64,000 bases of DNA from Bilabrum cf. latius. Lineage: Eukaryota; Bigyra: Bicosoecida; Bigyra; Bicosoecida. The translations under genes and the position numbers were made by a program. Shown here in pieces: positions 1 to 12,000 of the stretch. Within the stretch, counting starts at the first letter, position 1, and every line of letters begins with the position of its first letter. The stretch lies in assembly GCA_965178125.1 (NCBI GenBank), contig OZ237750.1, positions 310,001 to 374,000 on the forward strand, given 5' to 3'. The notes under the pieces were generated by a model, which was not told the origin of the DNA, ran no database searches, and worked only from the letters and a program-made list of their open reading frames with translations.

Positions 1-3000
1 GCCCGACCATCTGCTGCTGCTGCTGCTGCTGCTGCACCGCCAACATCGTCGTGCACGTTGCCGGCAGCGGCCTCGATGCGGGCCGCGCGCGCCTGCGCCC
101 ACGCCGACCGTCCATCGCCTCGTCCCCCCGTTGTTCCCTGATCCTGGCCAGGAACCGCGCCATCGAAAGCACCGTAGCCCTGGCTACCCCTGTCCGTAGA
201 CCGTTCTTCCTTCTGTCCGCTGGATGCAGCCAGCCCGGCAGTAGGACCTGCCTTGCGGAGTGCCGCGTCGATCAATGGGTCATCGGACCGGGGACCCAGA
301 GCCTGCGTCGCGTCCGCCTCTCCACTCTTTGAATTGCCCCCTGATGTCGCAATCTCGGACTCATCGGCCGGGCGAGTGTACTTGTACGCGAAGAATCCCG
401 CCCCGCCCACCAGGGCCACCGCCATCACAGACCCCAGCACAATCGTGCCGATCAGTCCGTCAGACAGCCGATCATCCTTGGGGTCACCCCCGAACTGCTT
501 CTTAGGATCGTCCACGATCTCCAGGTCAGACACGGGCGCGCACTGACCCTGCACTGTGCCAGACTGGCAAGCACCCACGATGCGAGCTGCGATGGCAGAC
601 AGCTCGGTAGCCGTGCCCCCAGCCACCTCGATCCGGAAGTTCACCTTCAGCTCCTGCTGCTGCTGCTGCTGCACCTGCAGCGCACGGCCGGACACCAGCC
701 CCATCCACGCCATGGCGCCCCTCGCAGCCGACCCCAGGCCCTCTTGCACCCAGGCCCCAGATGTACCCAGTGCTCGCCTCCTCCTTCTCGTGTTGTTCCC
801 CGACACCAGCTCCACTGACGTGATGAACACCTGCGACTCGGACACCCCCGCTGCCTGGGCCACGTTCTCCCTGAAGCCGCGACGCTCCTCAGAGCCAAAG
901 TCCTCCACTGACGTCACGTTGATCGACACCGAGTACTGGATGAACGGGTCTGACTCAGCGCTGGGAGCCGCGCACTCAGCCACATTGCACGCGCGATCCT
1001 CCGATACACGAGTGCAGAAGTCCAGACCAGCCGATGGAGACGCGCCCGTGGCGTTGCGACGGCGAGTCTGCACGCCCCCGCCACACGGCACATCGCATGC
1101 GTCGTACGCCGACCACGCAGAGTACTGGCACGTCACCAGCTGGCACCGCACCGGGTCCTCGGACCAGCTGCCGCCCAGCTGGCACGACGTCACCAGTGGG
1201 TGGCCCTCTGGCTGCGGCAGGTGCTCGGCATCGCACGAGTACTGGCATGATGGCAGCCCATCCTCGTTGTAGGCGCACATGATGGAGCCGTTCACCGGCC
1301 GGGACAGGGCGGGGCATCCGGAAGCCACGGACACGAACTGCGCCCCTCTCGTGGCATACCTCACTTGCCCGTTCGGAGCCACTGACAGAGGGGGGGCGGG
1401 CTGCTTTGGATCGGGAACGGGGGTATTTGGGTGTGGCCTTCTCCACACGGGCTGCCCCGACAGCAGGTCCAGTGCGATTGCCTCCTGCTGCGTGTTCAGC
1501 AGCACCACCTGCCCGTTGCTCACCGGCGTGGACGCAGTGGACACCAAGTTGCTCTAACCGCCCTCCGTCTGGCCCACCACCTCCACCCAACGGGGCACCA
1601 AGGGGGCTTCCGAGCTGGGCCCCGACTGAAGCGCGAACTGCCGCCCGATCGAGTCGCCCACCAGGATTGTCTGCTCCATGCTGCCAGGGAACAAGGCCAG
1701 GCCGGGCGCCCCCTGCACGGACACGGACGCGCCCGTGATGTCCTCGTGCGGAACCTCGAACAGATCGCGCGGCGCCGGCGCGTGCTCCCCGAGATCGTAG
1801 CTCAGCACCAGCCCGCCGCGCTCCGCCCACGCGCTGGTTGCGACCAGCAGCCGCCCGTACAGCTCGTCCAACACCGGGCCGGCCACCACGGGAGCAGCTA
1901 CCGACGGGTGACTCGGGCTCGTGCTGCTGACCCACAGGTTGCATGACCCCACTGGCCCCTGCCCGCACTTGGGCGGCTCGCTGCCAGTGGCACCCTGCAC
2001 GCACGCGCTGCTCGCAGACTGGAACGCGCGCATCGCATACACCGCCCCTGCAGACGTGGCTGCGTACACGGCGCTACCGTCGTGCTCCACCGCCACCCGG
2101 CCCACGAATGGGGACCCGGAGTCGGATATGCACCGCCACTGCGGCTGGCCCGTGGCTGCGTCCAGCGCCACCAGGGTCGACCCGAACGAAGCGAAGATCG
2201 ACGTGCCGCTTGGCTCGGCCGCAGCCGAGGATGACGACGAGGACGGTGCAGGGGCAGACGGTGACGGGCCCGGGGTCGCAGAGGGCTGCTTCAGCTGGCC
2301 GGTCCTCATCTCCTCCTGTGCGGCGTCAAAGTCGAAGAACACCGGGCTGCCCGTGGCCCCACTGCTGCTGCGGTAGTTCCACAGAGACCCCGCAGAGGAC
2401 GGGTCCATGGCCAGCAGCAGCCGCTGGGACCCGCCCGTGGCCGCCAGCAGCACGCTGCCGTCAGGGGACAGCACGGGGGCGATGCCGCGCGGGGCCCCGG
2501 CCCCCAGGTTCCGCACCCACGCCGGCTCCACCTCAGTTGCCGTGTGTCGGAGAGCGTACATCAGCCCGCCCGCCGTCATCACGAAGCTCACCGTGCCGTT
2601 GGCAGACACCACCGTCCCGGAGTCCACGCTCCTGGACGCCCGGCTGCCCTGCTGTGCGGGGAGCAGGAACGACTGCGCTGCCGTGGCGAAGTCGGTCACG
2701 TTGCCGCGGAAGAAGCCCGTGTTCTGCGCGCCCCTGCCGCTGGGCCACCCGTTGGACGTGGACGGCGGCACTGGGGGCACGGGCGAGGGGGAGGGTGCGG
2801 GCGGGGTGGGGCTCGGCTGGGGTGTCGGGGTGGGCGCGTTGCCCACGATGTCGTAGTTCAGCACGTACGTGTCGTTCTTCAAGCTGGAGTAAGCGATGCC
2901 CACCTGCACCCAGCCCAGCTTGCCGTGGAAGTCCTTCCAGTTGCCCTCGTCCACGGCGGTGGACAGCCGCAGGTTCAGCACGGGCTTGTCGCAGTACGGC

Positions 3001-4051
3001 GTCACGGGGTTGCTGAACTGGGTGCCCCGCGGGATGTTCCGCACAGAGCTCCAGTTGAAAGCGGGGTCTTGCAGATCCTGCAGCGATGGCCCGCGAGCGA
3101 TCCCGCGCACGCCGCCTAGCCGGTTGAAGTCGTAGAAGGAGAGGCCGCTGCCGGCCGGAACAGTGCTCGGCGCGTCCTCATCTTCGGCCCGCGTGTCCCA
3201 CAGGAGCCACTCTCCTGCCTTGCCATCCACGTACTCTGCATGCCCTCTTGCATAGATGGACTCGCCATTCAGCAGCGTGTTGTACCAGGACCCCGTATCA
3301 TCGGCGCCTTCCAACGCCGTGTACACGCTGATGTACCAGTCAGGATCGCCGGAATCCAGTGGAGTGCGGCTGGTGCTGAACCGAACATACTGCAATTTTC
3401 AATTGTATTTCAAAAGGACGAGGAAAGATGCATGGTTGATCCATTCTACTTGGAGCAGCGCGAGGTGACAGCCTGGAAACCACGAGTCCCACCGCCAACC
3501 TGGATCGGATCCCATAGCCTCATGCACATGCGTTTGATTCTCACCTAGATGTCACGAACCGTTGTAGATCGACCAGTTAGACCTGTACCAAGCTTTGTCA
3601 GCCCGGGCGCCAGGTCAATGTAGGCCTGCAATGCTGGAATGCACGTTGATCGGTTCAGATTTCTAGTTCGCGCTGTCGCCATCCAGCGCGCCACGTCCCC
3701 CCTGAATGAGGCCACACATTAAGCAAAGATGCTATCGCATATTCTCACTTTCTCGGTTGCATTGTTGATAAGGGAAGTGCTTCCGGAGCTCTGCGGGGGC
3801 GCGCCATCAGCCACCTCCAGCGAGTATGGCACTGTGGACAGCCCGGGACTTCCACCCTGGTTGAAGCTTGCAACATTCAAACCAATAGTAAAATTGACGA
3901 CGTGCCCGACTTCGGCTTCAGCCACTCTCTCGGTGAAAACAGGGCTGCCAATTTGTTCATCCAACCCGAATCGTTCTGCAGCTCCCGTCTTGCAAAAGGC
4001 CGTAGCGGCAAGTCCAGCCAGAAGAGTGACTACTTGAGCCACACACTTCAT
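1..4051 (-). CDS. Secreted/type I membrane protein, PQQ-like propeller plus thrombospondin type 1 repeat (C-terminus outside window)
   Basis: Two exons: 4051-3749 and 3389 down to the window edge. The intron has donor GTGAGA and acceptor TTGCAG, and joins in phase 0. The N-terminus MKCVAQVVTLLAGLAATAFC is a signal peptide. A Pro/Thr/Ser linker (about 2760-2850) precedes a beta-propeller of PQQ type (about 1430-2750), with repeated strands such as SGTVVSANGTVSF and GSTLVALDAATGQPQW. A Cys-rich TSP1 repeat follows (about 960-1140; WSAYDACDVPCGGGVQTRR). Next come a Gln run (about 650-675), one hydrophobic segment (LIGTIVLGSVMAVALVGGAG, about 400-460) and a charged tail ending in poly-Ala from a CTG/GCA repeat. 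One in-frame UAG lies at 1554-1556 inside the propeller; the frame then stays open to base 1. It is probably a surface adhesion or sensing protein; the ligand is unknown. Confidence 0.8.
11..36. repeat. CTG trinucleotide run (coding, poly-Ala on minus strand)
   Basis: About eight perfect CTG triplets near the window start. In the minus-strand frame of the PQQ/TSP1 gene they read GCA, giving an alanine run in the cytoplasmic tail. A second, shorter run at about 653-673 encodes Gln (CAG) in the same gene. Confidence 0.85.
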
Positions 4052-4404
4052 TGTATGGACCAATTTCGAACTACAAGCAGGGAAATATATCCTGTGAGGG
4101 GTAGAACTTGAGCATAAATCACGGATGCTCGTACCAGTGCTTGCGGAAAGTAAACAATACAATTTCACGAAAGAAGATGGCTGTAATGGAGGTCCAGTAG
4201 TGTCGCTGAAATTAAACTTGAGGTTTATTGCAGAATCGGATCTTACAATAAGCTCAAAAGCCTTGTATACAGTGGAGAGCTGAGGCTTTGCCCGTCCTGG
4301 CAATGTTCTCGCTCGAGCATGTCTTGCGACCAACGTGGGCGCAAGCGGTCGCAACCAAAGCCACGAAACCGTTCGATTTTGCAGCTGTTGATCCTGTACT
4401 CACT
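4052..4404. other. Intergenic, between two minus-strand genes
   Basis: Holds the 3' flank of the CHAT-NB-ARC gene A, which ends at UGA 4405-4407, and the upstream region of the PQQ/TSP1 gene, which starts at 4051. It is more AT-rich than the flanking exons. I see no gene or clear regulatory motif. Confidence 0.6.
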
Positions 4405-7400
4405 TCATCGGCTGCCTCCCTTCAGGTATGCAATTAAGGTATTAAATAGTTCATGGCCACTGAGAGACCCGTCAACCTTTCTAAGCTGCAGACGGGTGAA
4501 CTCGGGCCGCGATTCGAGATAGCAGTGCAGCTCTACCCAGCTGTCCTTGTCGTCCTTAACCTTACCGTCTTCGCTCAGCTCCAGCAGAAGCGGGTCAACG
4601 ATGCTGTCTGTGCTTTGGAAGCGCTGGATCACTAGATGCCCGCTCTTAGACGAGAACCTGATAAGCGTAATGCCGTCCAAGTGCTATGGCGGCAAGGCTG
4701 TCGCTGTCGCGCTTTGCCTCAGCATGTGCTCAGCAGCATTCCTGCCAGCAAAGGGAAACATCGCCCCAGGTCTATGGCTGCAGTACTCCCAAAGCCGTGG
4801 AATCTGCGCTGTCCGTCTCATCGTGGGCTCAATCGTGCTCCAGTACTTTTGCCAGACCGGCAGCCGAATCGTGCAGTAGGGCTTGGGCTCACCTCGCTCG
4901 GTGAACACCTTCATATGCATTATTTGCTCCAGGGATTGCTGGCCATGTACTGCAGCCCGAAACATACATTCCATGTCGATGCGCCGGATGGCAGCGCATT
5001 CGACTGTGGCCCAGCGTCGGCGGCACGGCTCCCTCGCGATGTTGAGGCACTCTCGAATGGTGCCCTCTAGCACGTGCCTTGCCGTGACTTCGACCTTGAT
5101 CGGATCACCACTCATCCCGATCAACTAGCGGTGCGGTTTTTTCAAAATAAGGCCTGTCCGCTGACCGTGGCTTTTATTGTATGCCGCCCACTCGTTCTCA
5201 ATGGCGTACTTCCACACGCGGCCAAAGCTGGTGTGGCATCTAAGATCCAGCCGCCACAGCGCCATCAGACCCAGCGAGATGGCTTGCACGCCGCCCACAC
5301 CACCCTCCGCCCTCATCCACTGCTCCACCTCGCCTCTCCGTCGCTCTATGTCCACGTAAAACCCCGTGTCCAAGTCCCAGATCGCAGTGGCTGCCAGGCT
5401 CGGCACCTGCGGTATTCCCGCACCTGCACCTGCACCTGTACCAAAACCAGCACCGGAAGCAGCGCCAGCACCAGCACCAGCACCAGCACCAGCACCAGCA
5501 CCAGCACCAGCATCAGCACCAGCATCAGCACCAGCTCCATCGCCAGCACCAGCACCAGCGCCAGCACCAGCACAGGCACCAGTAGCTGGAATACGATCAG
5601 GGTGTGGCAGGGGTTCTGTCCGTGTCTAAGCCTCGGTTCTGCCCCGCTCCATCATGTTGCTTGCCACGTCGATTCTAGACCGGGACTGCAGCATAGACAG
5701 CGCCATTGGCGCACAGCAGCACATCCCTTGGAAACGGGCGAACTCCTTCGGGCTGCCTCTCAGGCTGTCTTGGATTCGATGCACCGCATCTGCATCTGAG
5801 CAGATGCCTTCCCCCGACTAGCCCATGTCCCAAGGATCGACTTCCTTCTCGTTCGGGGCATAGCTTGTCATGCTTGCCCCAATCATTTGCCCTCCCACCA
5901 AACGCGGGTCAATCAATCGCTTCGCCCGTGTAGTACAGACTCCAGGCATGGCATCGCCTGACTTCGTTGCCGCTTCCATCAGCATGCGCCGCGGCATGAG
6001 GCCGCATGCGACGTACCTGTAGTGATCAGGATCACCAAGACACGACGGCACGTCCCCCTCTCCGAGCACGCTGTCAACTTTCGCGGTGTATAGAACTGAC
6101 GTGCCACCAACGGAGCGGTGGCCCAGTCGTCCCTGTAGCAAGCCTAACAGCAGCTCCACTACTGGCAGAAGTGACGTATCAGCCGCTACGTCGGAAATAG
6201 GTTCAGCGAAGGGTGACCCGGACCCTTGAGGTACCGATGGAGCTGCATCAGCGACCGTAGAGTTCATTTGACTGGCCGACGTGCTCCCCGCAGGCGCCGC
6301 GCAGCTGCCACCATCAGCACCTTCATCATCTGAATCGGAGTCAGAATCGATGCCTTGGTACGCAGCAGAACGGCCGGCCCCGCAGCCTCCATCGGTAGCA
6401 GACTGCGAACCAGCAACTGCATACTTCGTGGCGAGCGTGCCGCCAAAAGCAGACAGGAACGTTGCCTGCCGGGCTTCCACACCTTGTACGGGGTTGCGCC
6501 ACGCGTCCATCCCATCGAGCACCACTAGCACGTGCTTCCACGACTAAAGCTCCTTGCCGACCTCGTCCGCAGTACGGCATGCGCGGATGCGGTGGTACCG
6601 CTGGGGCCATTGGCCTGTGGCATCTTTGAAGATTCCAACGGACTGCAGGCGATGAAGGTGCCTCAAAATGCCTGCGCATATGCATGCCTTGAGTCTCCTG
6701 AGCAGCCTGTGGCGCTGGGCCTCCCAGAAATCAGTGGGCGAATCTGCTTCAGCTGCACCCCCGCCGGCAGATGTAACCATCCCTGGGTCCGCCGCCTTGC
6801 TGGCAGACAATGGAACCTCCGTGCCAGTGAGTGCGCATGCAGGGGCCAACAGGTCGGACTAGCTGGCACTCGAGCTGTCGTGCGCGTGGGTCGTACTAGC
6901 GCCTGTACCCGCGCCCGCACCACCGCCAGCTCCAGCACCGGAACTAGCACCTGCACCTGCACCTGCACCTGCACCTGAACCAGATAATTGTGCCGTATTG
7001 GGACCGGCACCCCCAAGCCGCATATCGACAGGTGGGTCAAGCATCTCAGCAGCACACCGCCCCAGCGCATCCTGCTGCGCATCTACCTCCCACGGCTCCA
7101 AGTCCCCATCAGGGGGCAGCTCCTCCAGGCACGCCGCCACCGAGATGTCGCCCACGGGCACGAAGAACACACCGCCGGAGAAATGGTCCCGCCACCGGGC
7201 ATGCCTCGCGATCGCCATCGCGATCGATGTGGTGCCTGTGCGGGGCCAGCCGACGATGCCAACGCACCGGCCGGGAGCATCACCCCTGCTTGGCATAGCC
7301 AACTGAGAGTACGCATTAGCGATACCCTCAGCATTGGTAAGGATGACTGATCTAGCCCTGATCATCGGGTCGCCAGTGTCGAACTGCAGTGGGCTGGGGA

Positions 7401-8298
7401 CGAACCATGGCTGATGGTCCACCTGGCTGTCGACGAGCACGTCGGTGTCTCCGAACGACGCGAAACTTGCTTCTAGCCGGGCTAGGGCTAGGTCCTCTCT
7501 CGCCTACAGCTCTTCTACGGAGCAGCAGCTGCCTCCAGGGTGGCGACTCCTTCGGATAATCTCCTACACTTCAGGGGTTCTGAATGTCACCAGCTGCATG
7601 CCCTCGGGGCGCTCCCCTCCAGCCCCTACAGCGTCTCGCACTGCTTGATCAAAGCAATCCTTCACAAAATCGTGGGCTGATTTGCCTGGCGGTTGTGGCG
7701 ACAAAACGCCTTCCACAAACACTCGAGCAAACCGCCGCATGTCCCGGTCGAGCTCCGAAATCCTGCTGGCGACAACGAAAGGTATCCCAGCAGCACATAG
7801 CTAATGCGCGGCTTGCAAGGATTCACATGCCCCCAAGAAGATAATTGCGGGCGCCTTCTCCGGAACAGTGCGATGGACAATAGCGCGCATGGGGGAGTCT
7901 CCTTCGGTCGCCCCAGCGAGTTGAAGTGGCGCAATTCTCCCATGGCCGGTGCCGCTGGTCTCAAGAGCCAACCCCGATTCAAGGCCGTGAGTGCAGAGGA
8001 TCACAAGGGGCGGACCCTCAGCGAGCACTGAACCTAACGCACGCTCTGTTGCGGCTCTGAAGAGGACCCGAGCAGATCGCTTCGGCGAGTCATATCTACG
8101 GGTAGCGGTTGCGACAGCGTCCGAAATGGATTTCATTTCTGCCTCATAGTCCAGTCTATGCACAGGAAACTCAGCACCGTCGTCCATTTTGCCATAAAAT
8201 GGCTACGAGTACAGACCTGCGACAGTTAGTTTGCCCTTCTTCTTGCTCGTAGGAAACCACTCACAGAGACTTCCGCCAGCAGCCGTGTGGGCAACCAT
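4405..8298 (-). CDS. CHAT-protease/NB-ARC (NLR-like) protein, paralogue A
   Basis: One uninterrupted frame of 1,298 codons from ATG 8298 to UGA 4405-4407, with ten in-frame UAGs (8203, 7801, 7564, 7504, 6859, 6544, 5818, 5626, 5125, 4684; lowest coordinate given). The N-terminal region resembles a CHAT/caspase-fold peptidase: VILCTHG supplies His104 and FLGACES supplies Cys158, followed by LCAAGIPFVVAS. An NB-ARC-like NTPase follows. Its Walker A is degenerate, GWPRTGTTS near residue 350, with Thr where Lys is expected. Walker B is HVLVVLDGMD. Gly-Ala runs (about 6900-6980 and 5430-5580) are specific to this copy. The C-terminal third is unassigned. The neighbour at 9081-12377 is a tandem duplicate. 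The role is probably NLR-type sensing or regulated proteolysis, inferred from the architecture. It could be nucleotide-independent because the Lys is missing. Confidence 0.82.
5426..5580. repeat. AGCACC-type minisatellite encoding Gly-Ala, in paralogue A
   Basis: Repeated CAGCAC/AGCACC hexamers with occasional ATC and GCC variants. In the minus-strand frame this reads Gly-Ala dipeptides with a few Asp. A second Gly-Ala tract lies at about 6905-6980. Paralogue B lacks both, so they expanded after the duplication. Confidence 0.8.
8203..8205 (-). other. Diagnostic UAG (Gln) in paralogue A, aligned with CAA in paralogue B
   Basis: Near the N-terminus paralogue A reads GLYS-UAG-PFYG and paralogue B reads GLYSQPFVWG with Gln encoded by CAA at 12333-12335. 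Both then continue into LDYEA. The aligned residue is Gln in the copy with a standard codon. Confidence 0.9.
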
Positions 8299-9080
8299 AA
8301 TGAATGATAAAAATAAGGCAGCTATATGAGGACGCCAGTGCAAGCGCTCCCCTCTGTACCCGGGTGGATAGTCTACAGCAGCGATCTGCAATATTTATCA
8401 AAAGCACACGCAATAAAACAAGCCCGGATGAGCTGCGCCAGCAGGAGCAACTGACATGCAGGCAGTGGATGCGTGGTGATGCGGCGGCTGCCTTAGCCGC
8501 CACGGCCACGCAGGAGCTGATAGCGGCAACCAATGCGAACGCCCGACTACAGCGACGGATTTTCAAGCCCCACGGCTTGCTAAAGGATATAGAGAGGCAA
8601 TGGGCCAAAGGCATGAGCGCGTGCATGCTCGCCTCTCTGAAGGATCGTGAGACGCAGAGACGGTCATGGAGGAGGAAATGGTGGGTCTCGACCGGGGACC
8701 CCGATGTGGGACTGGACCGCGCCTTGTGCCGGGCACACGCTCCGCACCTGTATGCTTTCTCCTTGTGAAGGCAACAGGCTGGGGGCCTGTGGGGGACCAC
8801 ACTGATGGCGAAGAATGGGAACTCGGCGGCATAGGCTGAGAACGGGGGGCCTTTGGCCTGAAAGGGTCGAGGGTCTTGTAGTCCTTTGTTTTAGGGCTCC
8901 TCTGGATCTAGGTGATCACCCAAACCCCCTCGGGGGCGACGGTGCATCTGGGTGCTTACGGAATCTTTACCCTACAATGTATTTCTATTTCTATGAGGCT
9001 TCATCAGAACGGCCCATCGTTTATCGCTGAGTTCTTACACCCATAAACCTTGGATGAGCAAACACGGCCAAGCACGCATG
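8299..9080. other. Intergenic between tandem CHAT-NB-ARC genes
   Basis: Upstream region of paralogue A and 3' flank of paralogue B. A plus-strand ORF at 8304-8768 (154 codons) has no recognisable domain and starts beside the paralogue A start, so I do not call it. It contains AATAAA-like sequence near 8411. I see no RNA gene. Confidence 0.5.
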
Positions 9081-12000
9081 TCAGGTGGAGCCTACCTTCC
9101 GGGCGCCATTCGATAACGCATGGATCAGCTTTTCGGCGGATTCTAGTCCCTCCCAAAGTAGCCCCGTGTTGGCCGGATCGGCACCCCTCTTCTGGCAATA
9201 AAGATCTCCACCAAAAGCGTCAGCCAACGCTACGTTTGCCTGCTTGATGTCCCCGGAGCTTGTTACCTGCACCAGCTGGCCACCCTGCTCCTGCAAGGCG
9301 ATCGGCTCGGAGCCGCCGTTGCTCTCGGCGATGATGCAGCCTTTGCTAGAGCCACCGCCACTTCCACTGCCAGAGACAGTAACAGGTATAGCTTTGGCCC
9401 CAGTGGTGCCAGTCGAGAGGCGCAGCAGCAGGCATCGGACCCCTGCTTTAGGGTGCTAGCCCAACAGTTTGGCAGCGCTGGCACTGCTCGCAAACGGGAA
9501 GAATGCTCCAGGATTCGTCAGCCGGTAGCTCCACAGCTGAGGCTACCTGCCAGACGCGCGCACAGCCGGCTCCAGACGAAACCAAAAGGTCTGCCAGTCC
9601 CACGGCATGATGCGCGGGGGGCCCAAACCGGACCTCGCGCCGTAGGGCTGCAGGATCTGCTCGACCGACGCCGAGTCCTCTGGTAGACAGGACTTGTACA
9701 GGTGTACCATGTCCACCAGTGCAGTGCGCGTGTATGTCTCTTCCTCAATAGAGCCCTCAGCAGCGTCATCAATAGAGCCCTCATCGACATCATCGCTACG
9801 ACCCTCATTCGATCGACCTGACAGTACCCAGCACTCTTTCGCTGGATCACCGACGACCCGCATGCACTCCGCGAGCGTTGCTTCGAGCACGTGTCTAGCG
9901 ACAACCGCGGGTCGGGAGCCAGGGGCAGCCTCAGCACCGCTGGCGCTGCTGCTCGCTACCAACGCAGGCGAAATGTGGCGGCTGGTTGGTTCTGCTCTGT
10001 GCTAACGAGCCACTGCATCGCGCCAGATGCGATCGAAACTTGTGTCGCCCACATCACCCTCAGCCCTCATCCACTGCTCCACCTCGCTTCTCCGTCGCTC
10101 GATGTCTACGTACGACCCGGTGTCCAGATCCCAATCCCAATCTGCAAGCTGCTGCTCATGATCACCTCTGCCACTGGTCTCCGGATGCGGAACGGGAAGG
10201 GAACGGTCCTTGCGAATCCTTGGCGTTGTCATCATTTCATCAATGCTTGATGTGCCGAGGCGCTTTTCTAATCGACGGAGGCAGACAGGGGCGCACCAGC
10301 AGTGGCCATCGGCACCGCTGACACATCCCTCCTCGGCACCTTCCCGGTCGAGGTGGCGAGACAAACACCCATCGACCAGCTCTTTGTCGATGTAACTCTA
10401 TTTCTAACTCCCGCTTGAAGATGCCTTGCTGAGCAGACCCCGCGGCATGAGACCACATGCAACGTACCAGTGCTGCCTTGCATCCGCCAAGGACTTGTCG
10501 ACCTCCTTCCTGCCGAGCAAGCTGCCCACCTTGGCCGTGTACAGCACTGAAGTGCCGCCTATTTTGCCTTTCTCTCCCGATAGAGCGATGAGAAGCTCCG
10601 CGACAGGCAAGCTATCCGTGTTGCCGGCCCAGTTGGGGGGCCACAGGTCTTGAGTTCCTGCCTCGATCTGGTGACCCGAAGCACCACTGGCTGCCTGAGA
10701 ACTTGAAGTGGTGACCGGCATTGGCTGGCCGCCGCGGCTGTGACGCGAGGCAGCCTGCTCGGCTTTCTCCCTCCTCGGGTACCTGGAACATGATGGCCGG
10801 TCTGGCGCCGTGAACCGTGCCTGTCGGGCTTCTACTGCTTCTTTCAAATCCAGCCACGCATCCATCCCATCAAGCACCACTAGCACGTGCTTCCACGACT
10901 AAAGCTCCTTGCCGACCTCGTCCGCATTACGGCAAGCGCGGATGCGGTGGTACCGCGCGGGCCATTCGCCTGTGGCATCTTTGAAGATTCCAACGGACTG
11001 CTGGCGATGCAGGTGCCTCAGAATGCCTGCGCATATGCATGCCTTGAGTCTCCTGAGCAGCCTGTGGCGCTGGGCCTCCCAGAAATCTGTGGGTGAATCT
11101 GCTTCAGCTGCACCCCCGCCGGCACAACCCGGAGTTGCTGGGCTCGGCATCGGATCACTTGCTTCAACGGTGGACCCGGGACCGCCAGACCCAGCTCCAC
11201 TGCTGGGCCCCGAAGGTGACGGGGCTGAGCTGACCTCTAGCTCCCACGGCTCCAAGTCCCCATCAGGGGGTAGCTCCTCCAGGCATGCCGCCACCGAGAT
11301 GTCGCCCACGGGCACGAAGAACACACCGCCGGAGAAATGGTCCCGCCACCGGGCATGCCTCGCGATCGCCATCGCGATCGATGTGGTGCCTGTGCGGGGC
11401 CAGCCGACGATGCCAACGCACCGGCCGGGAGCATCGTCTCTGTGAGAGAGTAGGCTATACACGGCAGCCATTCCACGCGCATTGGCTCTATAGAGCAATC
11501 TCTCGCGCTGCAGATGCTGCATGTTGTCGAGCTGCAGCGCTCCGGGGACGAACCATGGCTGATGGTCAAGTTGGCTGTCGACTTCGACCCGCGGCTCGCT
11601 GGATTCGATTAGACAAGTCTTAAGCCGATCGAAGAACTCCTTGCATGGCGGCTTGAGAACTGGCATTTGCCGCAAAGCGCACAGTTGTTTTACCGGCTCA
11701 TCTTGCCAAGATACCAGGCGCATATTCCTCTTGCGTCCAAAGCGCTCATCCACAGCGCGATTAAAGCAGCTTCGCACGAATTCTGTAGGGTCCCTCATCG
11801 AACCGGGGCTAGGCGGTGAAAACAAGCCGCGAATGAAAAGACGCTGGAATTGTCGTAAATCCACGTCGAGCTCGGAAGTTGTGCTGGCGACTACAAAGGG
11901 TACCCCCGCAGCACACAGCTCATGTGCAGCTCCCTCGGAGTAGCACGCACCTAGCACTGCGATGAGAGGTGTCTTGCCAGTGGCACTGGGGTTTCCCCGA

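Noticed and set aside
5346-5579. Leu/Val-rich minus-strand ORF that looks like a membrane protein
   Set aside because: It is the shadow of the Gly-Ala hexamer repeat of paralogue A in another frame.
8304-8768. Plus-strand ORF of 154 codons upstream of paralogue A
   Set aside because: No recognisable domain, it starts against the divergent start of paralogue A, and it lacks support from splice signals or composition.
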